Assembly (NCBI GenBank): GCA_033439795.1
Contig: JAUTDP010000014.1
Coordinates: 682,001 to 746,000 of the forward strand
From: Sordaria brevicollis
Taxonomy: Eukaryota; Ascomycota; Sordariomycetes; Sordariales; Sordariaceae
Length of the DNA stretch: 64,000 nucleotides
Direction of reading: 5' to 3'
The translations under genes and the position numbers were made by a program. A model generated the notes under the pieces. The model had not been told where the DNA came from. It was given only the letters and a program-made list of their open reading frames with translations, and made no database searches. Positions 50,471-61,468 of the stretch are shown one piece after another. Every line of letters begins with the position of its first letter. Position 1 is the first letter of the stretch.

Positions 50471-50522
50471 TGCTTGGGGAGCTTGGGAGCTTGGGAGCTT
50501 GGGAGAGCTTGGAAGAGCTTGG
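50471..50522. repeat. Tandem repeat, GGGAGCTT unit
   Basis: Four to six copies of an 8-base unit, the last ones with inserted AGA. It is non-coding. Confidence 0.75.
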
Positions 50523-53500
50523 CCCCACGCCTTTTTGGTTGCTTGGTGCTTGGCTTGTCTTTTGACTGCCATTCTTGTGTCCTGTCCGCCCCGCTTACGT
50601 CCTCCAACAGCTCAAAGCAACCAGCCGCCTGGTAAGGATACGTAATACGCGTACATGTGTGCCTGGCTATGGTATTGCTCTGAGAGGTGTTGGTAGGTAG
50701 TACGCGGCCTTGTGGCTTGGTCCCAATGTGAAATGGTGCTATGGTGGTCGTTGGCGGTTGAAACAGTTAAAGCAACCTTGATGGCTGCTGCGCCTTGTTC
50801 CCGGAGATGAAGAATGGAATGAGAAACTCTTCTCGCAAGCCTTGCGATACGAACAGGCACCGAGTTGAAGGTTCAGCCCGACTGGTAATCCGCTGTTGCG
50901 TGCTAGACATTGGAAAGCAATAGAGCTGATGTATAGCTTGTGTCCCTCTGACTTCCAGGTTGCCACGAAACCTCGACATCAAGCCCGTCATCCAGCTTTG
51001 CACAAGGGCAATGCTTCGAACTCTCCAAAATGAAGCCATCACCACTCTGGCCACCGAAGCAAATTTTCCTTTACACCGTCGATACTGACCATCATAACTG
51101 AGGGCTATTGCAATTCACCATATTCATATGCAAATTCCCTTCAGAAATTTCCATCCATGATTCATCATGATGCCTATCACCACATCTCATCCCACAAAGA
51201 TCGTCAATTAGGCGAAGCAACCTTCTTACAGTGTGAGTGTACAAAGCCGCGGAGGAAATTCCCGCCCACCATTCCGCAAAGTCGGACTTTACCATAATCG
51301 GATTTAAGCTTAACCACTTGGCGTTGGAGAACGGGGGACGAAAGGTGAGCCAAGCGAGCCAAGCGAGCAGGTACTTGGAGGTACAAGAGAGTTGGAGAAA
51401 GGTACTTGGAGAACAACCGTTACATTCGGATCGGGGATCGGAGTCGGGGTCGTGGGAGAGACGCACTCGCAGAAGACCGTCGGTCGGTCGCGCGGGTTGT
51501 TCGCGAGGCCCGATTTGATGTAACTCTGTGCGTTGAACTTTGTGCAGACGCTTTTGTGAATGGATAACTTCCTTGTGACAGATGGAAGAAGGTTGTGCAT
51601 TGAATGGCGAATGGGTGTGGCGTTGAAACCGTTTGATCGAACTTTTCCCGTCGGGACTTGGAGTCGGGTAATGAAAGTCGACGACGGGTTAGGGTTGGAT
51701 GTGGCTTTGTCGTTCCCGTCCTGAATGCCGTTAATGCCCACCTCCTCTCCAACAATGACTCGAAGATAGACAGCGCCGCGATTAATGGATGGCGATGGGA
51801 GAGATACGATGGAAGTGGAAAGTTCCCACGATGTCAGAAATCTAATGAGTTTCAGCGTAAATCAACCAAACAAAGGCTGATTTGGCCATCAACTTTGATG
51901 TTACCCGCCACAACTTGCCGTCCAGCCACGTTCAAAGCCTGATGGTGATGCCACTCGTTCACAAATTTGTGCTGTCACCAGATCAGCAACATCTGTATAC
52001 GGAGAGCATGTTGAATCCTTTTCAAGAACCTGATAAGGTTGATGAGACTGCCAAAGAAGAGTTGATGACTCAAATAATGAGTTCAGCGCCGAACAGTGTG
52101 GTGATACACGGCGCAAGATGCACTCGGTTTGAGAACTTTGAACCTCGAAACGATGAGGCCAAGCCGTGATCATTTGCTGTTTCGGTAAGTGTCTGTATAG
52201 CATGTCAGTCTTGACGTTCATAAACCAAGAGAGCTAAGGAGCTAACACTCTGGAAGTCGCTCGGGTTATCCAAGCCACACCATCTCATAGTCCTTTGTCT
52301 CAGAGCCATCCGCTCAAGCCCCCTTTTCAGGGTCCTCAACCTGTCTACTTACCGAATCAAGCTACCGGTGACCCTTCACCTTTTCCATCGTTGTTCTTCT
52401 GTCTCACCTGGACACTCACCGTATCAGTCCCTTTCTTTCTCCTCTCTGTCCAAACGCCCATGGACCCTGACTACCGCGACCCCTTCCCGCATCGCTTACA
52501 CCATACCGTGCCCCTACCGTGCCCTATGACAAGTCCCACACTATACCCTTATCCGCCTTCCCCTGCCGAGATCGGGGTCTTCTCGTCTTTCCTTTTTGGG
52601 CTTTTGAGGTTCCTGATGGGATTGGTGTCCACCTCCCGCTGCTAAGTACGCAGTCGTGCGCTGTCAAGTGACGTTGAATCGCGTCTGATCGGTGGGAGAT
52701 ATGGTTGCAGATGGTTCAAGATCGCCATTTCGGAGTTCGCTTCGACGTGTAAGCTTCTTTTCGTTGTCATGATACCTAGACAGTTCAGCAGCTAGGCCCA
52801 GTTGACCGAAGTTCACCCGCTGCAGCTTCATGGTATCCCCATCTTCGTGTCCATCCCCCATCTCCATAGAGTGACCTCATGCGCACCTCTCCCACATCAC
52901 ACCCTTGCAGGCGATCCTAACATCCCATGTTGACGTTTATGGAAACGGCGTGTGTATCAGTACTGACACATACCGCCCTATATACCGCCTTCCGTGCCTT
53001 GTAGCCCTCCGAGATGCGGCGAGCGGGCCAGTGTCCGGCTTGCGGCACTGGGACTGAGGCACTACGGAGAGACAATGGCACTGTGGCTGTCGTTGCGCGA
53101 TCTCGCCTCGGGAAAAGTTCCGAGCCAAAAGCCTCACTCGATCGAAGTATGTAAACCTCATCACTGCTCCACATGAAGACGCCACGACAGATCGCGAGGT
53201 TAACGGAGCTCGCTAAGAACTGAATGGTATGGAGAGAATTTTCCCCTTCGGGATCTGCAACAAGCAAGAGGCCATTGTGACGCCATGGTGTGGAAGAAAC
53301 TCCGTTGACCGCTGTCATTGATGAGGTGAAGCCAGCAAAGTAGGGCAGGTAAAGCTGGCTAGACTAGGTCAGTGACACTCCCAAGTGGAACTTTGGTGGA
53401 CTGAACCAGAGAAAGGAGGTGAGAGAAGTATACAGTGTTTTGGGGTACTTGTTCGCTTCTTGAGAGTTGGAACAAAGGAGTGAGGCACGTGTACAGTGGG

Positions 53501-54119
53501 AGACAGAAAGCTTGTTGAAAGCTTGTTGATGCTTAAGCTCCGGCGTGGGAAGTCGGCTGGGTTCACGCCCACGGAGGAGTGTAGCTGAGTGCCTCTAGGA
53601 TGATGTGAAGGTGTGAAAGTAGCAGTGTCTTTGGTGCTCAACGAGTTCCACCAAGTTGTCACCTGGTGATGGATGGAATTTCACACTGACGGTCTCTTTG
53701 GTAAAAACTTGACGCGAATCTTGAAGTTCTCGGGTTAGAACCATGGCGTTCAGCATAATGTCCTACTGAGTATGTCATGTCGACATGGACGTACCTTACT
53801 ATATGCTCATTCCTCCATTTGTCACGTACAGCGTATGTCGCTTCGCGTGTTTTTGCCGTTGACGATATCCCAAGGAGAGCCGGTGTCTGCGGCTTCGAAT
53901 GTTGATGGAGATAGCACGTCGGGTGATGAAGCTCCCAGCAGGTGGGTGAAAAGGGAAGAGGGAAGGTGTGGTCAAGCTCTTGCCGATGTTGCTGTTCTTG
54001 GGCCGAGCCTTCCCAAAGAAGATCGGAATGCACCTGCGTCGCGCTCATACTTTTGAATCATTGCGTGCCCTCACACCACAGCTTTTTGAAAAGACCAGCA
54101 CGTACCCAACGGCCGTTCT

Positions 54120-54570
54120 CTTCAAAATGTCTCCTACCCACCAAGAAGAGATATTCCAAAAACGGGCACGCATTCAGATTTCAAAATGTCGCCCACCCAC
54201 TTATGGAAGACATCGAAAAGGGACGCAGCCAGCACGATCGTTCTTTTTGATGCCGCCCACTCATTTGAATTGTCACCTATCTCTTAAAAAGGTGGTTTTG
54301 AAGTTCACGCCGCCGATGCTCGCACGCTATTTTTGAAATCGTCACCCACCTACTCGCCTGGCATATCAAAATGTACAAAGCCAACACTCCCGTCATTCTT
54401 TTTGATTGTCACCCACTCCGTAATTTTGGAGATCAAAATGTACGCATGCAATCAGTGTTCTTTTTTTGAACTGTCACCCACTCCTTCACAAACCTGGAAG
54501 CATTTTGAAATGCCCGGATACACACCCAATGTCTCGGTCTTTTTATTCGACACCCACCCCTCACAAAATA
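54120..54570. repeat. Degenerate tandem array with TTTTTGA..TGTCACCCACTC core
   Basis: A core of the type TTTTTGA-N2-4-GTCACCCACTC recurs about every 65-86 bases (near 54183, 54251, 54341, 54409, 54474 and 54549), often preceded or followed by TCAAAATG. Copies share the core but diverge between cores, so this is an old or selected repeat and not a fresh duplication. No frame runs through it, and the base composition shows no RIP. Confidence 0.65.
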
Positions 54571-55179
54571 GTTCCAAATGATGCTCGCATACCTGATCAA
54601 CAGTTCTTGATTCACCACTCAAGCGGAAGCGAGGCATTTTGAAGATGCGTAGGTAAACATCACCCGCCAGCGCTCAGTCAAATTCACACTCGCTACCCGC
54701 TTGTTCGCAGACCTAGCTAATACCATTACATCCAAAGTGCACTCACCTAACACAGGCCATGTTTTGTGTCATTTATTACCCCATCCAATCTGCTTTGTAT
54801 GGGTCTTCTTGGTCAGGTTGACTGGATGTTCCGAAAGCAACTCAAGCAAGCAGAAGCGATACAGAGCAATGGTAACAAATCCAATCTGTATATCAAAGAG
54901 CCATACTCATATGTAAAAAGTTTGGTATATCCATCGTAGCCAGGAATCATGTATCAGTCCAATCATCATTCCATCTTATATCCTTCATTTCATCCATAAT
55001 GTGACCATAACCATAACCATCATCTCATCACGTTCCCATCATGACCGTATCATAATCATAGCATGCATATCCCATCCCATCCCATCCAGTTTCAACGACT
55101 AACACCAGACCATATTCCATCCATGTCAGTTATCCCCAACCTCCGACGTCGTCATGAAAAGAACCGCGGCATTGTTGTC

Positions 55180-57705
55180 CTAGAAATCGTCCGTCGGCCT
55201 CCTCTCAATCTTCTTGACATCATCCGGCATCCTGCTCACGCACAGCTGGCCACAAAACTCTCCCCACTCGCCACTGGTGGCCTCCTTGACTGCCTCCTGG
55301 AGGTCCTTGCCGTAATGTTCATGATACGCCTTCTTCACGCGGCTCATGTGTCCCGCATCCCAGTGGAAACGGACCAGTCTCGAGATCAAAAGCTCGCGCC
55401 GGAGTTCGTCGCGCTTCGACAAGGTAAGGGCGTGGTTGAGCAGCATGGCGTCGCGCACGGGCTTGTTGATGACGCCGTTGAGGATGTGGGCTAGGACCTC
55501 GCCCTGTGGGTGTTTGTTAGTGACTGGAAAGTGGGGGAAGGAACAAACGGCAAAAAGAAAACAAACGAAAAGAGGGGGAAAAGTAAAACTTACAACCAAA
55601 TTCCCACTCTTCTTCAACGCATCCCTCGCAAAATTCGCTCCCCTAAACGTCTCCTTATAAACCCTCATCACCTCTCTCAGATGCGCCTCGCTCCTCATCA
55701 CCACAATCGCCAACATCGCACTCTCCCCACCCCTCTCCGCCTTAATCGCATCCCTCAACGTCCTCACATCATCCGCCACCAGCTCATAATCCAGCTTCAG
55801 CGGCCTGCCCCACTGATCCACATCCTCCTGCCTCTTCTCCTCCAGCACCATCAGCACGGCCTTCTTGAACTTATCCTCCTTCAGCTCCATCTTCATGCAT
55901 TTCACCAAACTGTCCCCGTACTTCTTGTCCGAAAACCCTTCTTTAATCTTGCGAATCTCGTCGTTTGTGCGTCCCATCAACGACTCAATGAGAAGTTCCC
56001 TTCGGGTTTTGTCGCCATGATACCAGAAGTTCGCCCAGTACGCTTCGGCCTCCCATTTCCCCAGCGCCACGGTGTAGCACGCTTTCATCAGGATGGGATC
56101 TTCGTCCTTCAGCCGAGCGCGGATGTGCTTGGCGATGTTGACGCCCTTGCGCTCGGCGCCCGTCTTGACGAGGCGCTTGTACTCGATGCGCAGGTCCATG
56201 ACTTGCTCGTGGGTTAGCCCCGGCAAGATCTCGATGAGGGCTGCGGTGTCCGGGGCGCGGGATTCGCCCTTGAGAGCTTGGGCGAGGCGGGCGGCGTCGT
56301 CGATGGGATCGTGGAAGCGCGCGCGGCGGGAGTGCGTGCGTTTGTGGCCTTTGGCTTCGCCGCCCTTACGTTGCTGCTCGTCATCGGAGGAGGAGCCGTA
56401 TAAGGGGGATAGGGGCTCGACGAAGCTGTAGGTGGAACCGTTGGGCCCGGGCTGCGTGGGGAGCATCAGGGGGGAGGGCATGGGTGACATTGACTGGTAG
56501 GTGCCGTGGTAGGATTCGAGCATGGGAGAGGCGGGCGCGTTGGCTACCGACAAGTTGCCGTTGGACATGTGCGGGGTGTGCGTGTTGACGGACAGGAGAG
56601 ACATGCGGTTGGTGGGCGGCATGGGAGACTTTTCGCGGCCGGGACGCATGGCGGACTTGAGAGGCGGTTTGCCGTCGTCGTCGTGGCGACCTCGACCGGG
56701 AGAAGATGGGTAGTCACCGCGACCACCGCCGGTGGAGTGGGGAGGCTCAATGGTTACGACGCTGGGAGGCTCGTTACGGCCTCCTTTACGATCGTCAAGA
56801 CGCAGGTCATAGGCGCTGCTGATGCTGATGTTCGGACTGTGGGTGCGGCCGCTGGGACGCCCCATAGGCTCGCCATACTTGTCATCAGGCCTCGAAGCGC
56901 CCGCGTGGTAGCTAGACGGACGAGGACGGTGGTAGCCCGGCGATGGCGGTGTCTCGGGACGCTTGTATGTCGCAGGTGATGCTGGAGGCTGCGCAGAAGG
57001 ATAGCCGGAAGAGCTGTTACCGGGAAGTTTGCCATAGGCGAGATCTTCCTCATATCTGTCCTTCTTGCGCTGCTTGCGCTCCCGGCTGGAATCTCTCTCC
57101 CTTCCGGAAGTGCTGGGGGTGCGACCATGACCCTGGAACGAGTCGCGGGATCCGTGTGGTGATCCTGAAGGGTCGGCCGAGATGACGGTGGCGGCATACT
57201 TGGGTGGAAGATACATGCCGGCGTACTCGCCCGGACGCTCGCTGTTGATGTTCTTTCCCCAATCACCGGGCTCTCCTCTTGGGTCAGGTCTCCTGTCACG
57301 GCTCTGGGCCCGAGGGCGCGACTGCTCCCTCAACCGTTCACGCGAGGGCGACCGCTCACGGGGCCTTCCAAGCGATGGCGCCGACGCATTGTAGCTGGTG
57401 CCGTAGGTCCGCTCGCGGTCTCGGGGGTCGATGCCCGATGGTGGACTCCTGCGGTAGTAATCGCCGCCGCGCTCACCAGCAGGAGGCGGGTAGTTGGCGA
57501 GACGCTCATAGGCGAGAGCAGGGTCGACGTCGCGATAGTTGTCGTTGGCGGGCGGGTAGACGCCGCCCTCGACAATGTTTGCCGTTGAGGTGCGGACGCG
57601 GCTCCGCTCCCGGTCCCGCGGCCGGTCTTCATCCTCCCGGCGGCGATCTGCGGGGGAGCGGGACCGCCCGCCTCGGCTCCGTTCGTCCACCTGTAGGGAC
57701 GACAT
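55180..57705 (-). CDS. Annexin-like protein with long disordered N-terminus (ANXC4 type)
   Basis: Exons complement 55594-57705 and 55180-55503 give 811 aa. The intron (complement 55504-55593) has GTAAGT, a CACTAAC branch and CCACAG. It is 90 bases long and free of stops, so the unspliced frame also stays open. I start at ATG 57705 (MSSLQVDE), because the in-frame region upstream looks like leader. Residues 1-465 are very rich in R, S, D, P and G (RSRSPADRR, PRERSPSRERLRE) and predicted disordered, resembling SR-type sequence. From about 470 to the end lie four annexin-type helical repeats: DAARLAQALKG..DTAALIEIL, RRELLIESLMGRTNDEI, VRTLRDAIKAERGGESAML and ILNGVINKPVRDAMLL. The calcium loop GxGTDE is degenerate in repeat 1 (KGESRAPDT). 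Known annexins bind phospholipid with calcium. Filamentous fungi have a divergent long form of this kind, of unclear role; calcium binding here is doubtful. Confidence 0.9.
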   Translation of the reverse strand: MSSLQVDERSRGGRSRSPADRRREDEDRPRDRERSRVRTSTANIVEGGVYPPANDNYRDVDPALAYERLANYPPPAGERGGDYYRRSPPSGIDPRDRERTYGTSYNASAPSLGRPRERSPSRERLREQSRPRAQSRDRRPDPRGEPGDWGKNINSERPGEYAGMYLPPKYAATVISADPSGSPHGSRDSFQGHGRTPSTSGRERDSSRERKQRKKDRYEEDLAYGKLPGNSSSGYPSAQPPASPATYKRPETPPSPGYHRPRPSSYHAGASRPDDKYGEPMGRPSGRTHSPNISISSAYDLRLDDRKGGRNEPPSVVTIEPPHSTGGGRGDYPSSPGRGRHDDDGKPPLKSAMRPGREKSPMPPTNRMSLLSVNTHTPHMSNGNLSVANAPASPMLESYHGTYQSMSPMPSPLMLPTQPGPNGSTYSFVEPLSPLYGSSSDDEQQRKGGEAKGHKRTHSRRARFHDPIDDAARLAQALKGESRAPDTAALIEILPGLTHEQVMDLRIEYKRLVKTGAERKGVNIAKHIRARLKDEDPILMKACYTVALGKWEAEAYWANFWYHGDKTRRELLIESLMGRTNDEIRKIKEGFSDKKYGDSLVKCMKMELKEDKFKKAVLMVLEEKRQEDVDQWGRPLKLDYELVADDVRTLRDAIKAERGGESAMLAIVVMRSEAHLREVMRVYKETFRGANFARDALKKSGNLVVSFTFPPLFVCFLFAVCSFPHFPVTNKHPQGEVLAHILNGVINKPVRDAMLLNHALTLSKRDELRRELLISRLVRFHWDAGHMSRVKKAYHEHYGKDLQEAVKEATSGEWGEFCGQLCVSRMPDDVKKIERRPTDDF

Positions 57706-60385
57706 AGCTTTTCTTTGGTTCTGGCGGTAACAAGTCTGTTTTTTGAAACTGAATCCTGTGAACCAGATGCGCTTCGAGATGGAAAACTGACACAGACTCA
57801 ATTTGTGCAGCTAGAAATGTGGTCGTCGGAGGTAGCGAGGGTGTGTAGGGCTGATATCGCAATTTTTCTGACTCGGGTTTGGTTCTGGGGGTCCCGTCAG
57901 AAAGTTGGGGGCTGGGTGGGTGAAAGTGAGGGGTCACTTCTTGGCTTGTTCTTTTCTCGCGATCCCCTATTCTCAGTGTAAACAAAGGCCCCTCTAACTC
58001 TTGACACAGCAACGCCAGCACTCACTTTCTGTCAGGTGTTCCTGCGCAAGGCTCAACGAAAGTGAAGCACCTAAGAGTCTACACTTGCGGAAGCTAAGGA
58101 AAGACCTGTGCAGAAATTGGAAAGAATGGGATTTTAAAAACAGCAACACAGAAAGACAAAAGAGGCTGAGAAAAAGAAGCGCGGGTACCGAGGGAGCAAA
58201 GGACGCAGGAGGGCGGGGTTGGTATGCAGGCCATGCAGGGTATATGGAGCCACTAACACGGCTCCATTCAGAGCTGGTGCTAGGATGGGATCTGATGAAG
58301 TGTGTGTGTGGGTGAGAGCTGTGGATGGAGCTGAACAATCCCACTGTGTCAGAGAGAGGAATGTCACTGCCTGGGTGGTTGGCTGGCTTCGGCTGGATGA
58401 TGGATGGCGCTTACTGGCGACCGTTGTTGGCTCCGTTGAAACAATGAAAGTCGGGGGTCGTTTGCTCCGTTGGCCTTTCTCTTTTCCTACGTATTCCATC
58501 CTCAGCTTGGAGGAGTTGTATCCTGACGAGAATGAAGCGGAGAGGGACATATAGCAGACAAGGCAACCAAACGCCAACCGACAGCGAGGACGGCGGGATA
58601 CAGAAAACGGGGAAGGATAGCAACAGGAACAGGTTAAAGGCAACCAGCAATAGCGGCTGCACGCGCACGTTCTGGTCACCCGTTAGCATCACCTTGCAGA
58701 AGGAAGTGTCATTGGTGTCTTGGGTGTGTGTGTCTTGGGGTGTCGTGTGTCTTTGAAACACCATGCCTGAAGGATGAGACCGCAAATGAGTGAGGGTATT
58801 GTGCCTCTGCCACACATTCCTCAGTCCGTTGACAATCTGACGCCCCGTAAGAAAGACACAGCAAGATGGTGTGTTGGCAGCCCTGTCGGCATTTCAGCTT
58901 TCAGTCTCAAGCGGTCTTTGACCAATGGCGTGTTGCAAAAGGCGGCCGCTCAGCTGGTAGGGATCGGACCGCTGGACCATCACGTTGGGACTTTCACACC
59001 CATTGCAGCCAGAAACACCATCATGTGAGATTCGGGCGGGATGGAGCTGCTTTCCGGAACATTATAAAGCACGTCATGCGGTCCCGAGTTCTTGATGATG
59101 TGTGGCTGGGCGAATTCTCGAGTTGAACAAAGTTGAGGTATAACAAGGCTGTGAAGACTCTTTGAGTCTAGGCCTTTATCGAAGCCTCGAGGGCGAGGGA
59201 GAAGTTGAAGAAGTCATTAAAGACAGTTTTATATGCCGTACAGTAACTGCAAACAGGGGTCGGTATTTATGGACGATCGTGTTAAAGAGATGCTATTGGA
59301 TTGATGTTGTGATCCTGACAAGGCGGTTGAAGTTGGTTCGTGGTTGACTCCATTCACAAAGTCAAAACCACAACCAAAATGCACGATGCTGTGCTGCTGA
59401 ATGCGCTGAGAGACGCTGAACGCCTGAACGCTGTTGGATGCTGCTGCTGCTGCCAAGACCGTTTGACCCCGAATGCCAAGACACCATCCGCATCGACCGG
59501 ATGTTGATGGCGAGGAGAAAAAGCCGAAGGTTCCGGATTGCCCGAAAATCTTTTTTCTTTTGCAGAGCGCATCAAGAGGGTATAACAATCTGCCGGACGA
59601 CCACATCTTGCTGCACTCCTCCCCTCTTTCTCTTGCCAATGAATGTCATGAGAGAGGTTTGCGACAAATCGCACATCGGAACGATATTTGTAAAACACGC
59701 GCGCGCGGGCGGGCGATGGAGGCGGATACAACAACCGGTGGAGAAGACGCCAACACATGGATATGGAGGAAACATGCGGGAAACGGGAGACGGGAAGTGT
59801 CGATCAGTCGCCACCATAAAAAAGAGTCCATCGAGAACGACCACGAACGACAGCCCAACGAGCATAGCCAAGAAGATGGGAATCCAGGCAATAGTACCAC
59901 GGCGAACATGTTCAACAGATAACTGACGACAACAACGACTTGAATATCATTCCGAAGTCCAGTGGAACACATGGAAGCCCCTAGTATTAGAATCCGACCC
60001 GGAAACGACATGCAAACCAAACCGATAATACGATTTCGAAGTCCAAAAAAAAAAAGACATTATCCATTATGTCGCCCAACCGCCGCCCCAAGATTATGAA
60101 TCCAAAACGCCCATATATATGCACTTTCTTTTCAACCGGCCGACTTTCATAACTCAACCCGAGATACTCCGCCACTCGACGACCTGCCTTCAACCAGTTA
60201 CGACCAGCTCTTGATTAACATGGCCGACATCGTACCCTACTTCGACCTCAACCGCTGCTCTCCGACTCAACCAGAACCGATGGATCACGATGAATCACTC
60301 CGAAACGACTTCGGTTTCGTTTTCTTCTCCGTCTCGTCCTCTGCCAACCGAATAGCGCCCTTGCGTCTCGAGGAGAACCTGTTTC
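57706..60385. other. 2.7 kb gene-free region, mostly the annexin-gene promoter side
   Basis: It contains the leader and promoter of the annexin-like gene, then unique DNA and the 3' end side of the next gene. A TGTGTCTTGGG-type short repeat lies near 58710-58745. Open frames here (for example 181 codons at 58134-58679 on -) show no domain. Confidence 0.5.
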
Positions 60386-61177
60386 TTACACTACCGGGGA
60401 GTCAGCGAGAAGAACAACCACATTCATTGGGAATCTGTAATAAGAAGGATGAAAAACGTGTGGTGAAACAACTAACCTCCTCCAAACAGGACCCCAAGCC
60501 TCAACAACCACCACGACCAGCAAGAAGGTCGACACCAGACCAATAATCAGCACGTCATCGTGATCTCGAGATCTTGCGTTTCCGACATTGTAGAATGGAC
60601 ACGGCGATAATGTGCTGTTGGTGGATGGCCGAGATGATGATGATGATGACGACGACGACGACACTGGCGAAAGTATCCCGACGCTCAACTCTCCCAATTC
60701 CGTAACCGAAACATTATCCGCCTTCTCAACAGACTTGTCAGGCTTTGATAGAGGTACCGATACCACTTTTTGCTTGCTGCCCGTGGACGGGGATGCTGCC
60801 TCTTTCGATGACGGCTTCTGTGACGAAGAGGGTATCCCGACAGTCAACTCCCCCATTTCCGTAATGATCAACACCGGAATATCTTTCCTCGAGTTAGCGA
60901 CTTTCGGAACGGTCGTCTTTGCCGAGGCGTGCTGTTGTTGCTTCTTCCACTTTTCCCATATCGTGCTGAATGATTGTCCAGGCTTTTGGGCAACTGGTCC
61001 AGGAGCACGGTGAGAAGCAGCGAGGACAAAGGGCTTGCCGTTATCGGTCTTCGGTGCTTGACTTGACGACGCATCCTTGTTCAGTAGTGGCAGGATCTTG
61101 TCGCCGGCCATCCATGGCGTCGGCACGGAAAAGGCCATATGCGCCATGGCGACGGTAAAAAGGGCTGTTGGCTTCAT
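60386..61177 (-). CDS. Secreted or membrane protein with duplicated TExGELxVGI motif
   Basis: It reads 263 aa from ATG 61177. That start is preferred over an upstream in-frame ATG because it opens a clear signal peptide (MKPTALFTVAMAHMAFSVP). No known domain. A ten-residue motif occurs twice, TEMGELTVGI near 110 and TELGELSVGI near 155, each followed by a S/P/K-rich stretch including a ten-serine run. Near residues 209-225 a strongly hydrophobic segment (LIIGLVSTFLLVVVVV) is followed by basic residues, fitting a single membrane span. A 42-base in-frame stretch (GTTAGT..TTACAG) near the 3' end could be a very short intron, removing about 14 residues of the tail. A TATA box lies about 285 bases upstream. 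Function is unknown. A 111-codon frame on the other strand (60211-60546) overlaps the 3' end and is probably not a gene. Confidence 0.65.
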   Translation of the reverse strand: MKPTALFTVAMAHMAFSVPTPWMAGDKILPLLNKDASSSQAPKTDNGKPFVLAASHRAPGPVAQKPGQSFSTIWEKWKKQQQHASAKTTVPKVANSRKDIPVLIITEMGELTVGIPSSSQKPSSKEAASPSTGSKQKVVSVPLSKPDKSVEKADNVSVTELGELSVGILSPVSSSSSSSSSSRPSTNSTLSPCPFYNVGNARSRDHDDVLIIGLVSTFLLVVVVVEAWGPVWRRLVVSPHVFHPSYYRFPMNVVVLLADSPVV

Positions 61178-61460
61178 CTTGCGAGGTGTTGCGCAGGTAA
61201 CTATATGTGGATAAGGTGAGTGAGTGGGCGAGGACCCCTTATGAGCAGGTCCGATCAACCGGACGCCCTGAGAAGAACTGTCGTCAAGATAAGAGTTGCA
61301 GGGAAGGCGGTTGACTTTATAATAATGGCCGGGCTTCAAGTCGATGCCGCGGAAAATCTGAAATTGAGATGTGACGGATGGTACGACGATGACGGCCGTC
61401 CGGAGCTAGTCGGGGGTTTGGAAATGTTCGCCTTTAGTGATTATATATGCTCGCCTGCCT

Positions 61461-61468
61461 TTATATAT
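61461..61468 (-). promoter_or_regulatory. TATA box of the secreted-protein gene
   Basis: TATATAA read on the minus strand, about 285 bases before the chosen ATG at 61177. Confidence 0.45.

Larger units (their letters stand above)
46299..55179. other. 8.9 kb gene-free region downstream of the Zn2Cys6 gene
   Basis: No domain-bearing frame on either strand. The first kilobase, T- and G-rich, probably contains the 3' UTR of the regulator. Structures seen: an 8-base tandem repeat near 50471-50522, a GAGCCAAGC duplication near 51350-51370, two GTGTRAGTGTTAGT copies near 48580-48612, the degenerate array at 54.12-54.57 kb, and TCCCA/CCATC runs near 55005-55085. Apart from these I see nothing that reads as a gene. 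Confidence 0.5.

Noticed and set aside
60211..60546. 111-codon plus-strand frame overlapping the secreted-protein gene
   Set aside because: The minus-strand gene has a signal peptide, duplicated motif and membrane span; the plus frame has a polar, low-complexity C-terminus that mirrors it. Its first half lies beyond the other gene, so a small gene cannot be fully excluded.
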